Shown here: one piece after another, positions 44,982 to 53,702 of the stretch | Position numbering within the stretch: position 1 is the stretch's first letter | How the letters are laid out: every line of letters begins with the position of its first letter | From: Legionella sp. | GTDB taxonomy: Bacteria; Pseudomonadota; Gammaproteobacteria; Legionellales; Legionellaceae | Length of the DNA: 64,000 nt | Direction of reading: 5' to 3' | Assembly (NCBI GenBank): GCA_031291095.1 | Contig: JARLJR010000011.1 | Location: 30,144 to 94,143 of the forward strand | The notes under the pieces: model-generated | What the model was told of the DNA's origin: nothing | Databases searched by the model: none | Seen by the model: only the letters and a program-made list of their open reading frames with translations | Made by a program: the position numbers and the translations under genes

Positions 44982-45461
44982 ATGCCTTTTTTTACGGTAA
45001 TACGCAAACGCATCAAAGAGGGTTTTATTCCTGAAGATACAGCCAACCCTACACAAAAAGAGCTTTTAAACGATTTAAAAACATACCCACAAGTTTACTT
45101 ATTCACTTCTTTAGCAGATGCCCAAAAAGTTGCTGAAACATTTTTTCATTCCCCACATGTTCCCAAAGTTGGTGGATCTTATGGTTTAGTAGCAGAAGTA
45201 ACAGCAACGTTTGCTAATATGCCTGAACAAACACAAGTCGACGATTCAGTACTATTCAATAACTGGGTTGATAGCCAGATACTTAGCTATTCAAAGAGAG
45301 AAGTTTCAGGACGTACCTATTCATGTATAATTACTTCCCAAAAACAGATCGCGTCAATATTGATGAGTTATATACCTGAAATGGCTAAAAACCATAATCC
45401 TAATCTTCAGGATACAGATTTCACAGTAGAGGTTAAATCTTCTCTATGTAATGTGATGTAA
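44982..45461 (+). CDS. small protein of unknown function, possibly co-regulated with effectors
   Basis: 159 residues from the ATG at 44982 with GGAG nine bases upstream (an in-frame TTG five codons earlier is less likely). I recognise no family. It appears alpha/beta and cytosolic: MPFFTVIRKRIKEGFIPED at the start, then DAQKVAETFF, a GGSYGLVAEVTATF strand pair, and TFTV-like charged ends. Its promoter carries the same 19-bp element as the Ank-Nudix-LRR gene. The IS110 element starts right after it and may have separated it from former neighbours. Confidence 0.6.
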   Translation: MPFFTVIRKRIKEGFIPEDTANPTQKELLNDLKTYPQVYLFTSLADAQKVAETFFHSPHVPKVGGSYGLVAEVTATFANMPEQTQVDDSVLFNNWVDSQILSYSKREVSGRTYSCIITSQKQIASILMSYIPEMAKNHNPNLQDTDFTVEVKSSLCNVM

Positions 45462-45462
45462 T

Positions 45463-45489
45463 CATTGCAAACCTTGGCGAAGCAATCCT
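45463..45489. repeat. left half of a family B REP, split by the IS110 element
   Basis: CATTGCAAACCTTGGCGAAG then CAATCC matches one arm of the palindrome at 47006 (CATTGCGAACGAAGTGAAGCAATCC). The other arm lies at 46935-46966 beyond the insertion. Confidence 0.65.
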
Positions 45490-46934
45490 GAACGATACTT
45501 CGATAGAGCTTTGTTCTGGGTTAATAGTATGGACCCTACCCTTTAAAAAGGCTTCGAATCGAGCCAGAATGAAGGTGTAATAACGTCATTCATAAAAAGA
45601 GAGGGTCCATATGAACAATATTAAAGTATTAGGTATCGATTTGGCAAAGGATGTTTTTCAAATTCATGGAACAGATGAAAAGGGGAAGATAGTAGTACGT
45701 AAGCGATTGAGTCGGCCAAAACTGATTGAGTATATGAGCACCTTAGCGCCTTGTTTAGTTGGGATTGAATCTTGCGGAGGGGCCCATTATTGGGCACGCT
45801 TATTTACATCGCTGGGTCATGAGGCAAAAATGATGGCCCCCCAATTTGTAAAACCGTATATAAAATCAAATAAAAACGATGCAAATGACGCAGAAGGAGT
45901 GAATGAAGCAGTAACGAGGCCGAACATGCGTTTTGTTCCGATAAAAAGCATAGAGCAGCAAGATGTATTAGCCCTCCATCGTGTGAGAGAGTTGATAATG
46001 AAACAAAGAACAGCCCAAGGGAATCAAATACGTGGTTTATTGGCTGAATATGGAGTAGTTGTAAGGAAAGGCTTGGCTCATTTGAATAGCTTGCCTGAGA
46101 TTTTAGAAACGAATAGCGATAAGTTAAGCCCTCAATCGATTGAGTTATTTAGCCAAATGTATGACCAGTTAAAAAATTATAACAAGCAAGTTGAATACTA
46201 TAATCGAAAAATAGAACAGCATGCAGAGCAGGAGCCACGGTGTGTCGCTATTCAGAAAATAGAAGGCATTGGGCCAATCACCGCGTCAGCACTTGTTGCA
46301 TCAATAGGTGATGCCTCGGTTTTTAAGAATGGTCGAGAAGTTTCTGCATGGTTAGGTTTAGTACCGAAGCAACACTCAAGTGGCAATAAAACTGTTCTGG
46401 CCGGTATCACCAAACGAGGCGACCGATATGTTCGCAAACTACTGGTTCATGGTGGTCGTTCGGTTGTTAGAACCTGCGGCAAAAAGACAGACAAAAGAAG
46501 TTTATGGGTAAAAGATAAATTAGACCGTGGTGGCTTTAATAAAGCGGCTGTTGCCGTCGCCAATAAAAATGCACGGATTATTTGGGCCTTGCTGGCAACA
46601 GGTGAATGTTATCGATATTCATCACTGCCAGGGGAAGTGGCCTGATAAAAGGTACGTGGTTAATGACGTGTCAGAAGTAGATGGAGTAACCCACAACGAG
46701 TTGCGAGAGGTAAGTTAATTAGTGATAGCAAAACAGGTAAGACCGGCTCTTTCAAAACCTATAAGAAGCTTGGGCAGCAACTAAGGCCGTTGGGTTGATT
46801 AGGAGAAAGAGCGCAGATACTTTCAGGGTCCGAGTGAAATACCACTCAACAAGAGACCGAATATATGCCTGCATCTCAACCAATTTTGCTAAAAAATAGT
46901 GAACTTTTCCTTGCAAAACCGTAGGGTCCATATA
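45490..46934 (+). mobile_element. IS110/IS1111-family insertion sequence
   Basis: It contains one intact transposase gene. Subterminal inverted repeats TGGACCCTAC (45530-45539) and GTAGGGTCCA (46921-46930) bracket the gene, as in the IS1111 subgroup. There is a long non-coding part after the gene (46646-46930). Outer ends are approximate because this family makes little or no target duplication. It sits between two halves of a palindromic repeat. Confidence 0.82.
45611..46645 (+). CDS. IS110-family (IS1111 group) transposase
   Basis: 344 residues, full length for the family. The N-terminal DEDD/RuvC-like domain shows the first Asp in VLGIDLAKDVFQIHG, Glu in LVGIESCGGAHYWA, and the Asp pair in KSNKNDANDAEGVNEA. 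The C-terminal Tnp_20 domain has IQKIEGIGPITASALVASIGD with the nucleophile Ser region GREVSAWLGLVPKQHSSGNKT. The ATG is preceded by AGAGAGGG. No frameshift, so likely active. This family uses a bridge RNA from the element's non-coding part to choose targets. Confidence 0.93.
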   Translation: MNNIKVLGIDLAKDVFQIHGTDEKGKIVVRKRLSRPKLIEYMSTLAPCLVGIESCGGAHYWARLFTSLGHEAKMMAPQFVKPYIKSNKNDANDAEGVNEAVTRPNMRFVPIKSIEQQDVLALHRVRELIMKQRTAQGNQIRGLLAEYGVVVRKGLAHLNSLPEILETNSDKLSPQSIELFSQMYDQLKNYNKQVEYYNRKIEQHAEQEPRCVAIQKIEGIGPITASALVASIGDASVFKNGREVSAWLGLVPKQHSSGNKTVLAGITKRGDRYVRKLLVHGGRSVVRTCGKKTDKRSLWVKDKLDRGGFNKAAVAVANKNARIIWALLATGECYRYSSLPGEVA

Positions 46935-46966
46935 TGCTTCGTCACCACGCTCCTTGCAATGACTGG
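46935..46966. repeat. right half of a family B REP, split by the IS110 element
   Basis: TGCTTCGTCACCACGCTCCT then TGCAATGACTGG is the opposite arm of the family B palindrome. Together with 45463-45489 it would restore one palindrome of ~60 bases. Confidence 0.65.
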
Positions 46967-47005
46967 ATATAAATTTAATACGCAGCACGTTACTCTTTAA
47001 AAAAT

Positions 47006-47094
47006 GCCGTCATTGCGAACGAAGTGAAGCAATCCAGGGTTCCGTGCTTCGCACTCCCGGGCTGCGTCATTACTGTATTCTGCGTAATGACGGC
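47006..47094. repeat. palindromic REP-like element, family B variant
   Basis: GCCGTCATTGCGAACG on the left pairs with GCGTAATGACGGC on the right; the centre contains CCGGGCTGCGTC. It lies 40 bases from the split copy, between the insertion sequence and the apyrase gene. Confidence 0.75.
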
Positions 47095-47100
47095 TTTTTT
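47066..47100 (+). terminator. hairpin plus T-run
   Basis: GTCATTAC and GTAATGAC pair around a 10-base loop, and the stem extends into GGC followed by TTTTTT. It reads as a terminator for transcripts leaving the insertion sequence, protecting the convergent apyrase gene. Confidence 0.5.
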
Positions 47101-47151
47101 ATTTTAAATTCAAAATTACATACTTTGTAAACGTTTATGATTGTTAATGCA

Positions 47152-48288
47152 TCAATGATGCAACACAACCCCAATAGTCCAATCTATATTCTGTGCTGAG
47201 GGCAGATAATTCACCGTTTGTGTTGGAGAAAACCCATAACCCTGCACCATTAAGGCATAATAAAAAGCAGGTAAGAGGCAGTAGGAGTCAAGATACTCAT
47301 TATCTGGATAGGTAGAACTCAACGTATCCCACGCTTGATGACACGCTAAATCATTGGCCTGTTGGAGGAAGTCTTGAGTGGTTAATTGTCCTCCAGGAAA
47401 CTGGAATGGCTTGCTTTCGGCAAGATTCGCAATACCGCCAATAGCATACCAAGAACGCGTAGGCTGATTATTTAGCAGTGGTTGAACGATTTGATTGGCT
47501 TTATGTACCCCATTGATCAGTGATTCAATTTCTTGCGCACACTCATGAGCGTTTCCTGTTCCTAATTCACCACTTGGAAGAGGGTAGCTATCAGAAAAAC
47601 ATGCAGAGGAATCCAGTAATTGATGGGCCATTTCATTTTGACCTAAACCAAGAAAACTATGAACGAATAAGGTAATATGTTGCCCATAAATGTTTAACTC
47701 AATAAATTTTCCTTTTTGTTGGGTTGCTTCACTAGGAACAGGAAAGGCAATTTGCGTTGAGGCACCACCAATATCCAATACCCCAACAGCTTCAGTAGGA
47801 GCTGACTGCAAGGTTTTGAGGTGGTAATTCACTGACAACCAGTCATAGAGTGCTTCATCATCTCCGGTAATTGTTTTGGCATCCATTAATTGCCAATTGG
47901 CATTTTGACTAAACCAGTTTCTTAAGTTTTGATAATAGACTTTCTGTTTTGCTTGGGGAACTAGACGCATTCCTGCGGTGGCATAAAAATAGACGGGCAT
48001 CTGCTGAGTAGGAGCTCCAGCAAAGAGAATGGTCATGTACGAATCAATGGTGTTTTGATTGGTTTCAATCGTTGCAAGCCCAGGGGTGATTTTTTTGGCC
48101 CAGACCTCGGTGATGTTTGTTGGCGTATTTGTTTTATCTTTATCATAGGTGAAAACATGTAGCCTTGAGCCGGTGCTTCCTGCATCAATTACTGCAATAC
48201 ATTGGTGGTTTTTACAGGGATTTTTTTCGGCATAAACATTTGTTGATATGATGAAGAAGCAAGAGATAAAGATGAAAAAGCGCTGCAT
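47152..48288 (-). CDS. ecto-NTPDase (apyrase, GDA1/CD39 family)
   Basis: 378 residues. The signal peptide (MQRFFIFISCFFIISTNVYA) exports it. The apyrase conserved regions are all visible: ACR1 DAGSTGSRLHVF, ACR2 YATAGMRL, ACR3 around GDDEALYDWLSVNY, ACR4 LDIGGASTQIAF, and ACR5 YAIGGIANL. It hydrolyses NTPs and NDPs to NMPs with divalent cations. CD39-type enzymes are typical of eukaryotes and rare in bacteria; Legionella pneumophila secretes such enzymes and needs one for intracellular replication (general knowledge). The length is close to the ~390 residues of those. Monocistronic. Confidence 0.93.
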   Translation of the reverse strand: MQRFFIFISCFFIISTNVYAEKNPCKNHQCIAVIDAGSTGSRLHVFTYDKDKTNTPTNITEVWAKKITPGLATIETNQNTIDSYMTILFAGAPTQQMPVYFYATAGMRLVPQAKQKVYYQNLRNWFSQNANWQLMDAKTITGDDEALYDWLSVNYHLKTLQSAPTEAVGVLDIGGASTQIAFPVPSEATQQKGKFIELNIYGQHITLFVHSFLGLGQNEMAHQLLDSSACFSDSYPLPSGELGTGNAHECAQEIESLINGVHKANQIVQPLLNNQPTRSWYAIGGIANLAESKPFQFPGGQLTTQDFLQQANDLACHQAWDTLSSTYPDNEYLDSYCLLPAFYYALMVQGYGFSPTQTVNYLPSAQNIDWTIGVVLHH

Positions 48289-48456
48289 AGTCTCAACCTT
48301 TAAGATTCAGTGCGCAAATAATACACTATGTATTTTTTGTTTTCAATATGATATCCTAACAAAAAATGTTAAATTACTAATAAAACATTAAATAATGGAG
48401 CCTGGTTGCGTGCAACCAAGATCACTGCCATTAAGTTAGGATTATATTCATACACT

Positions 48457-48532
48457 GTAGGTTGGGTCTATGGCCCAAAAAATGCATCGAGTTACACCAG
48501 AATTCAATGTTGGGCCATGGGCTCCAACCTAC
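48457..48532. repeat. inverted repeat GTAGGTTGGG...CCAACCTAC
   Basis: GTAGGTTGGGTCTATGGCCCA and TGGGCCATGGGCTCCAACCT form long arms with two to three mismatches. A half copy occurs at 63861-63883. It lies in the 48289-48630 gap between divergent genes, which has no other clear feature apart from AT-rich promoter sequence. Confidence 0.75.
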
Positions 48533-48630
48533 AAGTCACTACATAATTTCCTAACTTAATCGCTGTGGTCACTAGGGGGCTAATCCCTAGCACAAACAAC
48601 CGGGCTACTCTGTATATACTGGATTACATC

Positions 48631-49554
48631 ATGATGACAAAAGAACACCTTGGCGCAACCTACGCAGTTTTATCCGGCTTTTTATATGGATTTATTGGCT
48701 ATTTCGGTTTAAGTGCCATGAATGGGTCAATGTCATCAAGTACCATGTTATTTTGGCGATTTTTTATTTCAAGCATTGCCATTGTAATTGTACTTTTCCC
48801 ACAACTTAAAAAGAGCGCCGATACCGCTAAAAGCATGTTAAACGCGTTTTTCACGGGCGTTGTTTATTATGGTTTTTCAACCTTACTTTATTTTTTAGCT
48901 TGCCAATACGTGAGTTCGGGGGTATCGATGGTAATCTTTTTTACCTATCCCGTATTAATTATGCTCATTAACTTTTTAGTATATAAGCAAGCCATTCCCA
49001 AGATTTACTATCTGGCAATTCTAATTATTTTGATTGGTATGAGCTTTTTAGTCGATTTGAGTGCCTTATCATTTAATTTATCAGGCATCCTGCTTGGGGT
49101 AGTTTCCGCATTTTTTTACGCTTGCTACATTATTGCCAGTAAACGAAATACATTGTCACCGAACATGTCGACCTTGATGGTGTGCCTGGGCTGTATGGTT
49201 ACTGCGTTCATTGTTTCTCTTTTTAATCATACGCTTGCTATACCATCATCAACTACCGTATGGCTTCATTTATTGGGCATTGCCATTATTGCAACCGTGA
49301 TTCCCATTTTATTAATGCTGTACAGTTTACGTTATATTAGCTCCGAAAAAGCCTCTATTTTATCCGTTTTAGAACCCGTATTTGTGGTGATTTTTGGAGT
49401 TTTACTTCTTGGCGAAGAGTTACACCTGATGAGTGTTGTAGGTATTGTTCTTATTTTGGCAGGAGCCTTGATTACCCTGTTTAGCCATAAAATTAGCCTT
49501 GAGCTGGGACGGTTCAATTGGGGTCGAAGAGAGGTTGAGGTTATTGGAGAATAG
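48631..49554 (+). CDS. DMT-superfamily (EamA) transporter
   Basis: 307 residues from the ATG at 48631; an upstream GTG at 48565 would add 22 unconvincing residues. Ten membrane helices in two five-helix EamA repeats: first ~8-140 (GFLYGFIGYFGLSAM...SSTMLFWRFFISSIAIVIVL, YVSSGVSMVIFFTYPVLIML), second ~145-295 (GILLGVVSAFFYACYIIASK, YISSEKASILSVLEPVFVVIFGVLLLGEEL). Family members export amino acids or other metabolites. Substrate unknown. Confidence 0.88.
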   Translation: MMTKEHLGATYAVLSGFLYGFIGYFGLSAMNGSMSSSTMLFWRFFISSIAIVIVLFPQLKKSADTAKSMLNAFFTGVVYYGFSTLLYFLACQYVSSGVSMVIFFTYPVLIMLINFLVYKQAIPKIYYLAILIILIGMSFLVDLSALSFNLSGILLGVVSAFFYACYIIASKRNTLSPNMSTLMVCLGCMVTAFIVSLFNHTLAIPSSTTVWLHLLGIAIIATVIPILLMLYSLRYISSEKASILSVLEPVFVVIFGVLLLGEELHLMSVVGIVLILAGALITLFSHKISLELGRFNWGRREVEVIGE

Positions 49555-49582
49555 GTGGGGCCCGTTTGATAGACTTTACTCG

Positions 49583-49614
49583 GCGTAGCCTGATTGCTTG
49601 CAACCAGGCTACGC
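49583..49614. repeat. short hairpin GCGTAGCCTG...CAGGCTACGC
   Basis: Perfect 10-bp arms with a 12-base loop (ATTGCTTGCAAC), 28 bases after the DMT transporter stop. Probable transcript end for the transporter and for the small gene facing it. GTAGCC-type fragments also occur near 51037. Confidence 0.65.
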
Positions 49615-49641
49615 TGATTTGATTGGGGGATGCTGACGGGT

Positions 49642-49779
49642 TTAATACCAATTACCCGTATAACTATTAGTACCAGAACAATCACTAGGTGCGCATGTTC
49701 CATTACATGGATTACCGCAACAGTTACTTAAAGCCACAGAAGCAACCACCATAGCTAAAACCAATATCATTTTTTTCAT
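49642..49779 (-). CDS. 45-residue Cys-rich exported peptide
   Basis: A small gene below common length cut-offs. The ATG ends at 49779 and has AAGGA with six bases spacing. Residues 1-18 form a clean signal peptide (MKKMILVLAMVVASVALS). The mature part has five cysteines in NCCGNPCNGTCAPSDCSGTN and ends NSYTGNWY. The first Cys follows LSN, which is a poor lipobox, so it may be secreted or a marginal lipoprotein. The spaced cysteines suggest disulphides or metal binding. It sits between convergent and same-strand genes with no shared frame, so it is not a fragment of a neighbour. Confidence 0.65.
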   Translation of the reverse strand: MKKMILVLAMVVASVALSNCCGNPCNGTCAPSDCSGTNSYTGNWY

Positions 49780-49848
49780 GACCTATCCTTGTTATGACTT
49801 CTTATACCTTAACTATACTCCAGGATTATTCATTTAACCAATTAAAAT

Positions 49849-51024
49849 TCAAGGCTCTACTATTTGTAACCACTGTAATTTCCATAAATCAAAAAGAAAC
49901 AATTGATTGGGTTTGTGGTCTAAATAAAGGCTGGTATTAATCACACGATGATTGGCAAGTTCCCGAAGTAATTCAGGCGCTACCCCCTCCACATCCCACT
50001 CACAACCATTAATATAAAACTGATTTATCAGCTCCGAATTTTCCTCCACATAGGCAAAGCGGCAAGAGGCATCGCGCATAAGGGTTAATCCTGATTGTAA
50101 TTCCTGAATAAAGCTGGGCAAATCACTCAGCTCCTCTTCTTCCAAGGGCATGGGCAATTGCTGCTCGGCGTTCTGATCTAAGCGTGTAGCAAAACAACCA
50201 AACCAAGACTTCATTATTTTTTCATCATTAATTAATTGCTGTAAGAGTTGTTGCGCGCGTTGCCAAGCTGGTTGCGTAATTTCCGAGGTGTTTTTTAAAT
50301 GCGACCAATCAGGATCTTGATATAAATCAGTGAACACGCCTTTTTCAGATAAAAAATCACCAATGCTGTCCCATAATTCTTGTCCTTGGTAGCTGCGATA
50401 TCCAAAAGAATAGGTCATGCAGGCTTCAGAGCGGGAGATGCCATAATGCCCAACATGCGGTGGCAGATAAAGCATGTCACCTTCTTCAAGGATAATTTGC
50501 TCTTCTACAGCAAAACGATCCATGATGCGTAGTTCAAGATCTTTAAGATAATTGTCCTGGTTGCATTCTTTAGTCGTTAACGACCATTCGCGACGTCCTT
50601 GAGCCTGATATAAAAAGACATCATAGTTATCATAATGTGGTCCCACACTGCCATTTAGTGCAGCAAAGCTAATCATGATGTCGTCGATTCGCCACTGAGG
50701 AAGAAAGTCAAAATGATCCAGCAGGGTATACACTTCCGGGATTAATCGGTCTACACCTTGAACTAATAAGGTCCAATGAGTTTGCGGCATCGTGTTAAAA
50801 TCTTGCTCTGTAAACGGCCCGCGCTTTAGATGCCAGGCAGGACTCTGTTCTGGTGTTTCCCAGACAATACGGCTTTCAACATCTTCTTCTAAGGCGAGTC
50901 CTGCCAATTCATCGGGGGATAAAGGGTTAACAAAATTAGGCAAGGCGTTACGAATAACTAAAGGTTTCTTTTGCCAATACTCACTAAGAAAAGTTTTTAA
51001 AGAAATATCTTGAAAATTGATCAT
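49849..51024 (-). CDS. roxA: ribosomal oxygenase RoxA (YcfD): L16 arginine hydroxylase
   Basis: 391 residues. JmjC-type Fe(II)/2-oxoglutarate oxygenase. The iron-binding HxD is His130-Tyr-Asp132 in GSVGPHYDNYDVFLYQ, and the distal His is in YLPPHVGHYGISRSEA. The N-terminal 'FLSEYWQKKPLVIRNALPNF' and the C-terminal winged-helix/dimer part match YcfD. In E. coli the enzyme hydroxylates Arg81 of ribosomal protein L16 (known from the family). Normal length. The gap to the next gene contains only imperfect repeats. Confidence 0.9.
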   Translation of the reverse strand: MINFQDISLKTFLSEYWQKKPLVIRNALPNFVNPLSPDELAGLALEEDVESRIVWETPEQSPAWHLKRGPFTEQDFNTMPQTHWTLLVQGVDRLIPEVYTLLDHFDFLPQWRIDDIMISFAALNGSVGPHYDNYDVFLYQAQGRREWSLTTKECNQDNYLKDLELRIMDRFAVEEQIILEEGDMLYLPPHVGHYGISRSEACMTYSFGYRSYQGQELWDSIGDFLSEKGVFTDLYQDPDWSHLKNTSEITQPAWQRAQQLLQQLINDEKIMKSWFGCFATRLDQNAEQQLPMPLEEEELSDLPSFIQELQSGLTLMRDASCRFAYVEENSELINQFYINGCEWDVEGVAPELLRELANHRVINTSLYLDHKPNQLFLFDLWKLQWLQIVEP

Positions 51025-51105
51025 GTGTACTCCACGTAGCCTTGATGCAGCGTAGCGTAATCAAGCTTTTCTGATTAAGCTGCACTGCATTCCGGTTAGA
51101 TTGTT

Positions 51106-52899
51106 CTAATTGGAATGCAGAATCCGTTCTAATTCTCCGCGTGCCTGACGCGCAAAGTTAATTAAGTCTCTTTCCTGTTCAAAAAACTCAAATGATTGAA
51201 TTAAGGTCGCTTCATCATGCTTTTTGAATGCTTTCATTTTTCGCTCAATATCTTCGTGTTTATACCCTATAAATTTCATGACTTCTTTCGTCATACTGAG
51301 CGAAGACTCAAAAACTTCCCTGATGAAATAATCAACATTTAACTTATGTAATTCATAAGCATGTTGACGATTGCGTGCCCTGGCATAGATTTTCAGATGC
51401 GGGAAGTGGTATTTAGCTAATTGAACGATTCTAAGATTTGCATCGACATTTCCCACCGTGACAATTAAGAGCTTCGCATTTTCTGCTCCCGCACTTTTAA
51501 GTAGGTCAAGTCGGGTGGCATCCCCAAAATAACCTATGTAGCCAAATTTTCTTAAAAGTTCTACCTGTTCTGCATTATTTTCTAATACGGTGACTTTTAT
51601 TTTCTCTCCATTGAGCAGGCGGCCGATAATCTGGCCAAAACGTCCATAGCCAGCAAGAATAATGTCATTGCTTTCATTAATGGAATCGTATTCCTTTTCA
51701 GGTAACAGGCTCATATAGCGAGGCAAAATAATGCGATTATACAGCAGCATTAGAAACGGTGTGGTCAGCATGGAGAGGGCGACGACTAAAATGAAAAAAT
51801 CTATAGTTTCGTTATTAATCACTCGGGTTGATCCCGCATACTGAAAGAGTACAAAAGCAAATTCACTTCCTTGAGATAAGGCAAAGGCTAAGCCAAAGGA
51901 TTGAAAATTAGTTAAATCAAAGTAGCGACCCAAAACGTTGAGTGTAGTGGCTTTAATTAGGACCAGGGCTAGTACAGCACCAAGAATAAGCCAGGCTTGA
52001 TTTGAAAAGAGCGAAAAATCCATGCCCATGCCTACGGAAATAAAAAAGAGCCCAAGTAATAAGCCTTTAAACGGTTGGATATCCGCTTCTATGGCATGCT
52101 TATACTGAGAGTTGGCTAAAACCACCCCAGAAATAAATGCGCCTAAAGCAGGGGACACGCCTATTGATTCCATAAGTAATGTGATACCAACAACCAAAGC
52201 CAGTGAAAACGCAGTAAATACTTCACGTAGGTTCGTTTTCGCAATAATAAAAAATAAATATCTAGATAAATAATGCCCCACCAAAATAATGGAACAAATA
52301 ACGCCCGCAACCAGAAGCGCATGCAGCCACTTAGGAAGCTGGAGCATAAAGGAGGTTTCATGCTCGGTGAGTTGAATATGCCCACTTAATTGCAATAAGG
52401 GGATAATAATTAAAATAGGGATTACCGCAATGTCCTGGAATAAAAGAATAGCAAAGGATGCTTCACCCTCCGCCGTCTTGAGCAGATTTTTTTCTTGTAA
52501 CATTTGCAAAACTAAGGCAGTAGAGGAAAGCGAAAGGGCCATGCTGACCGCAAGGGTTGGCCGCCAGTTGTAACCCAGCATGATGCCAATTCCTGCGAGT
52601 ACACCCGTGGTAATAATCACTTGTAAACTGCCTAAGCCCACAATGAGTTTTCTTAATTTCCATAACATTGAGGGTTCTAGCTCAAGGCCGATTAAGAACA
52701 ACATCATAATGACGCCAAACTCAGCAAAATGCATGATTTGTTGCGAATTGCCGATGAGTTTTAATCCGAAAGGACCAATAAGCATGCCGACAATAAGGTA
52801 ACCTAATACGGAGCCTAATTTAAATCGGCTGGCAATAGGCACCATGATGCTGGCGGCAGCAAGAAAGATAAAGATATTTAGTAAAATAGTACCATTCAT
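51106..52899 (-). CDS. CPA2 monovalent cation:proton antiporter with TrkA-N domain (Kef-type)
   Basis: 597 residues. About 12 membrane helices (~5-385) have the CPA2 features GSVLGYLIVGMLIGPFGLKL, MMLFLIGLELEP, and PALGAFISGVVLANSQY. An NAD-binding RCK_N/TrkA-N domain follows (~405-525; IILAGYGRFGQIIGRLL and GYIGYFGDATRLDLL). A polar ~70-residue tail replaces a TrkA-C domain. It exchanges K+ or Na+ for protons at the inner membrane and is gated by nucleotides. It lies 17 bases downstream of the YchJ-like gene, so the two are probably co-transcribed. Confidence 0.88.
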   Translation of the reverse strand: MNGTILLNIFIFLAAASIMVPIASRFKLGSVLGYLIVGMLIGPFGLKLIGNSQQIMHFAEFGVIMMLFLIGLELEPSMLWKLRKLIVGLGSLQVIITTGVLAGIGIMLGYNWRPTLAVSMALSLSSTALVLQMLQEKNLLKTAEGEASFAILLFQDIAVIPILIIIPLLQLSGHIQLTEHETSFMLQLPKWLHALLVAGVICSIILVGHYLSRYLFFIIAKTNLREVFTAFSLALVVGITLLMESIGVSPALGAFISGVVLANSQYKHAIEADIQPFKGLLLGLFFISVGMGMDFSLFSNQAWLILGAVLALVLIKATTLNVLGRYFDLTNFQSFGLAFALSQGSEFAFVLFQYAGSTRVINNETIDFFILVVALSMLTTPFLMLLYNRIILPRYMSLLPEKEYDSINESNDIILAGYGRFGQIIGRLLNGEKIKVTVLENNAEQVELLRKFGYIGYFGDATRLDLLKSAGAENAKLLIVTVGNVDANLRIVQLAKYHFPHLKIYARARNRQHAYELHKLNVDYFIREVFESSLSMTKEVMKFIGYKHEDIERKMKAFKKHDEATLIQSFEFFEQERDLINFARQARGELERILHSN

Positions 52900-52916
52900 A
52901 GTATTAAACCTGGGAT

Positions 52917-53396
52917 TTATTTAGCGTGACAATTTTTATATTTTTTACCGCTACCACAAGGGCAGGGGCCGTTTCTGCTTATTTGTTGTTTCTTGCTCTG
53001 GGAGCGCTTTTCCTTATTAACCCCATTCACATAAAGCCAGGATCCATTCTCTTTGTGAAATTCACTTAATTCATGAATTACTTTTATTTGGCCATGGTCC
53101 ATAAAGCGTGCGCAAAACTCGACAAAGCCGGTATCTGAGTCAGTTGGTTCAGCACTTAGCACTTCTAAGCCCAGCCAGGTGACACTTTTTGCCCATTGCT
53201 CGGCTTCTACCGGGTTGTAACCTACTAGCATTTGACCTTTCATGGTGTTTTTAATGTAGTCAATGTTGGCCAGGCTATAAGCGGTATATCGTGAGCGCAT
53301 CAATTGCTCAGGTGTTTGTGGCAGCTGCTTCTTTTCTAGATATAGGCCACAACAATGCTCGTACGTTTTTTGGGTTCCACAAGGGCAATGTGTCAT
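52917..53396 (-). CDS. YchJ-like SEC-C motif protein (UPF0225)
   Basis: 159 residues from the ATG ending at 53396, with GGAG six bases upstream (an ATG 18 bases earlier is rejected). An N-terminal zinc-binding SEC-C-like motif (CPCGTQKTYEHCCG), the central YchJ domain (TPEQLMRSRYTAYSLANIDYI...VEFCARFMDHGQ), and a C-terminal SEC-C motif (GPCPCGSGKKYKNCH) give the whole family layout. Function in the family is not established. First gene of a probable pair with the Kef-type antiporter. Confidence 0.88.
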   Translation of the reverse strand: MTHCPCGTQKTYEHCCGLYLEKKQLPQTPEQLMRSRYTAYSLANIDYIKNTMKGQMLVGYNPVEAEQWAKSVTWLGLEVLSAEPTDSDTGFVEFCARFMDHGQIKVIHELSEFHKENGSWLYVNGVNKEKRSQSKKQQISRNGPCPCGSGKKYKNCHAK

Positions 53397-53589
53397 AAGG
53401 CGCTCCCCGAGCAAATAAATTAACTCAAAGATTATATGCGATATGAGCGTAAAATTTTAGACTTATTATTTTATTAGCTTATTTTTATCAGAAAAAACTG
53501 GCAGAAAAAAAATAATCAGTGCACAATTTCGCAAAAAAATGTAGGTGGGGGGTAAGTGAGCTTCTCCTTCGCCTTCTCTCCAATGAATC

Positions 53590-53673
53590 ACGTCATCCCG
53601 AACGTAGTGAGGGATCTCCGATGCAAGCACTGAGCCAGACGTTGGAGATCCCTCACTACGTTCGGGATGACGT
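53590..53673. repeat. palindromic REP-like element, family A copy 5
   Basis: Perfect arms ACGTCATCCCGAACGTAGTG and its complement. It ends only 30 bases before the start codon of the Kdo hydroxylase-like gene, so it lies inside or next to that gene's 5' leader and may affect its mRNA. Confidence 0.9.
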
Positions 53674-53702
53674 TTTTCATACAATCAGAGGTCATCGAAA
53701 AA

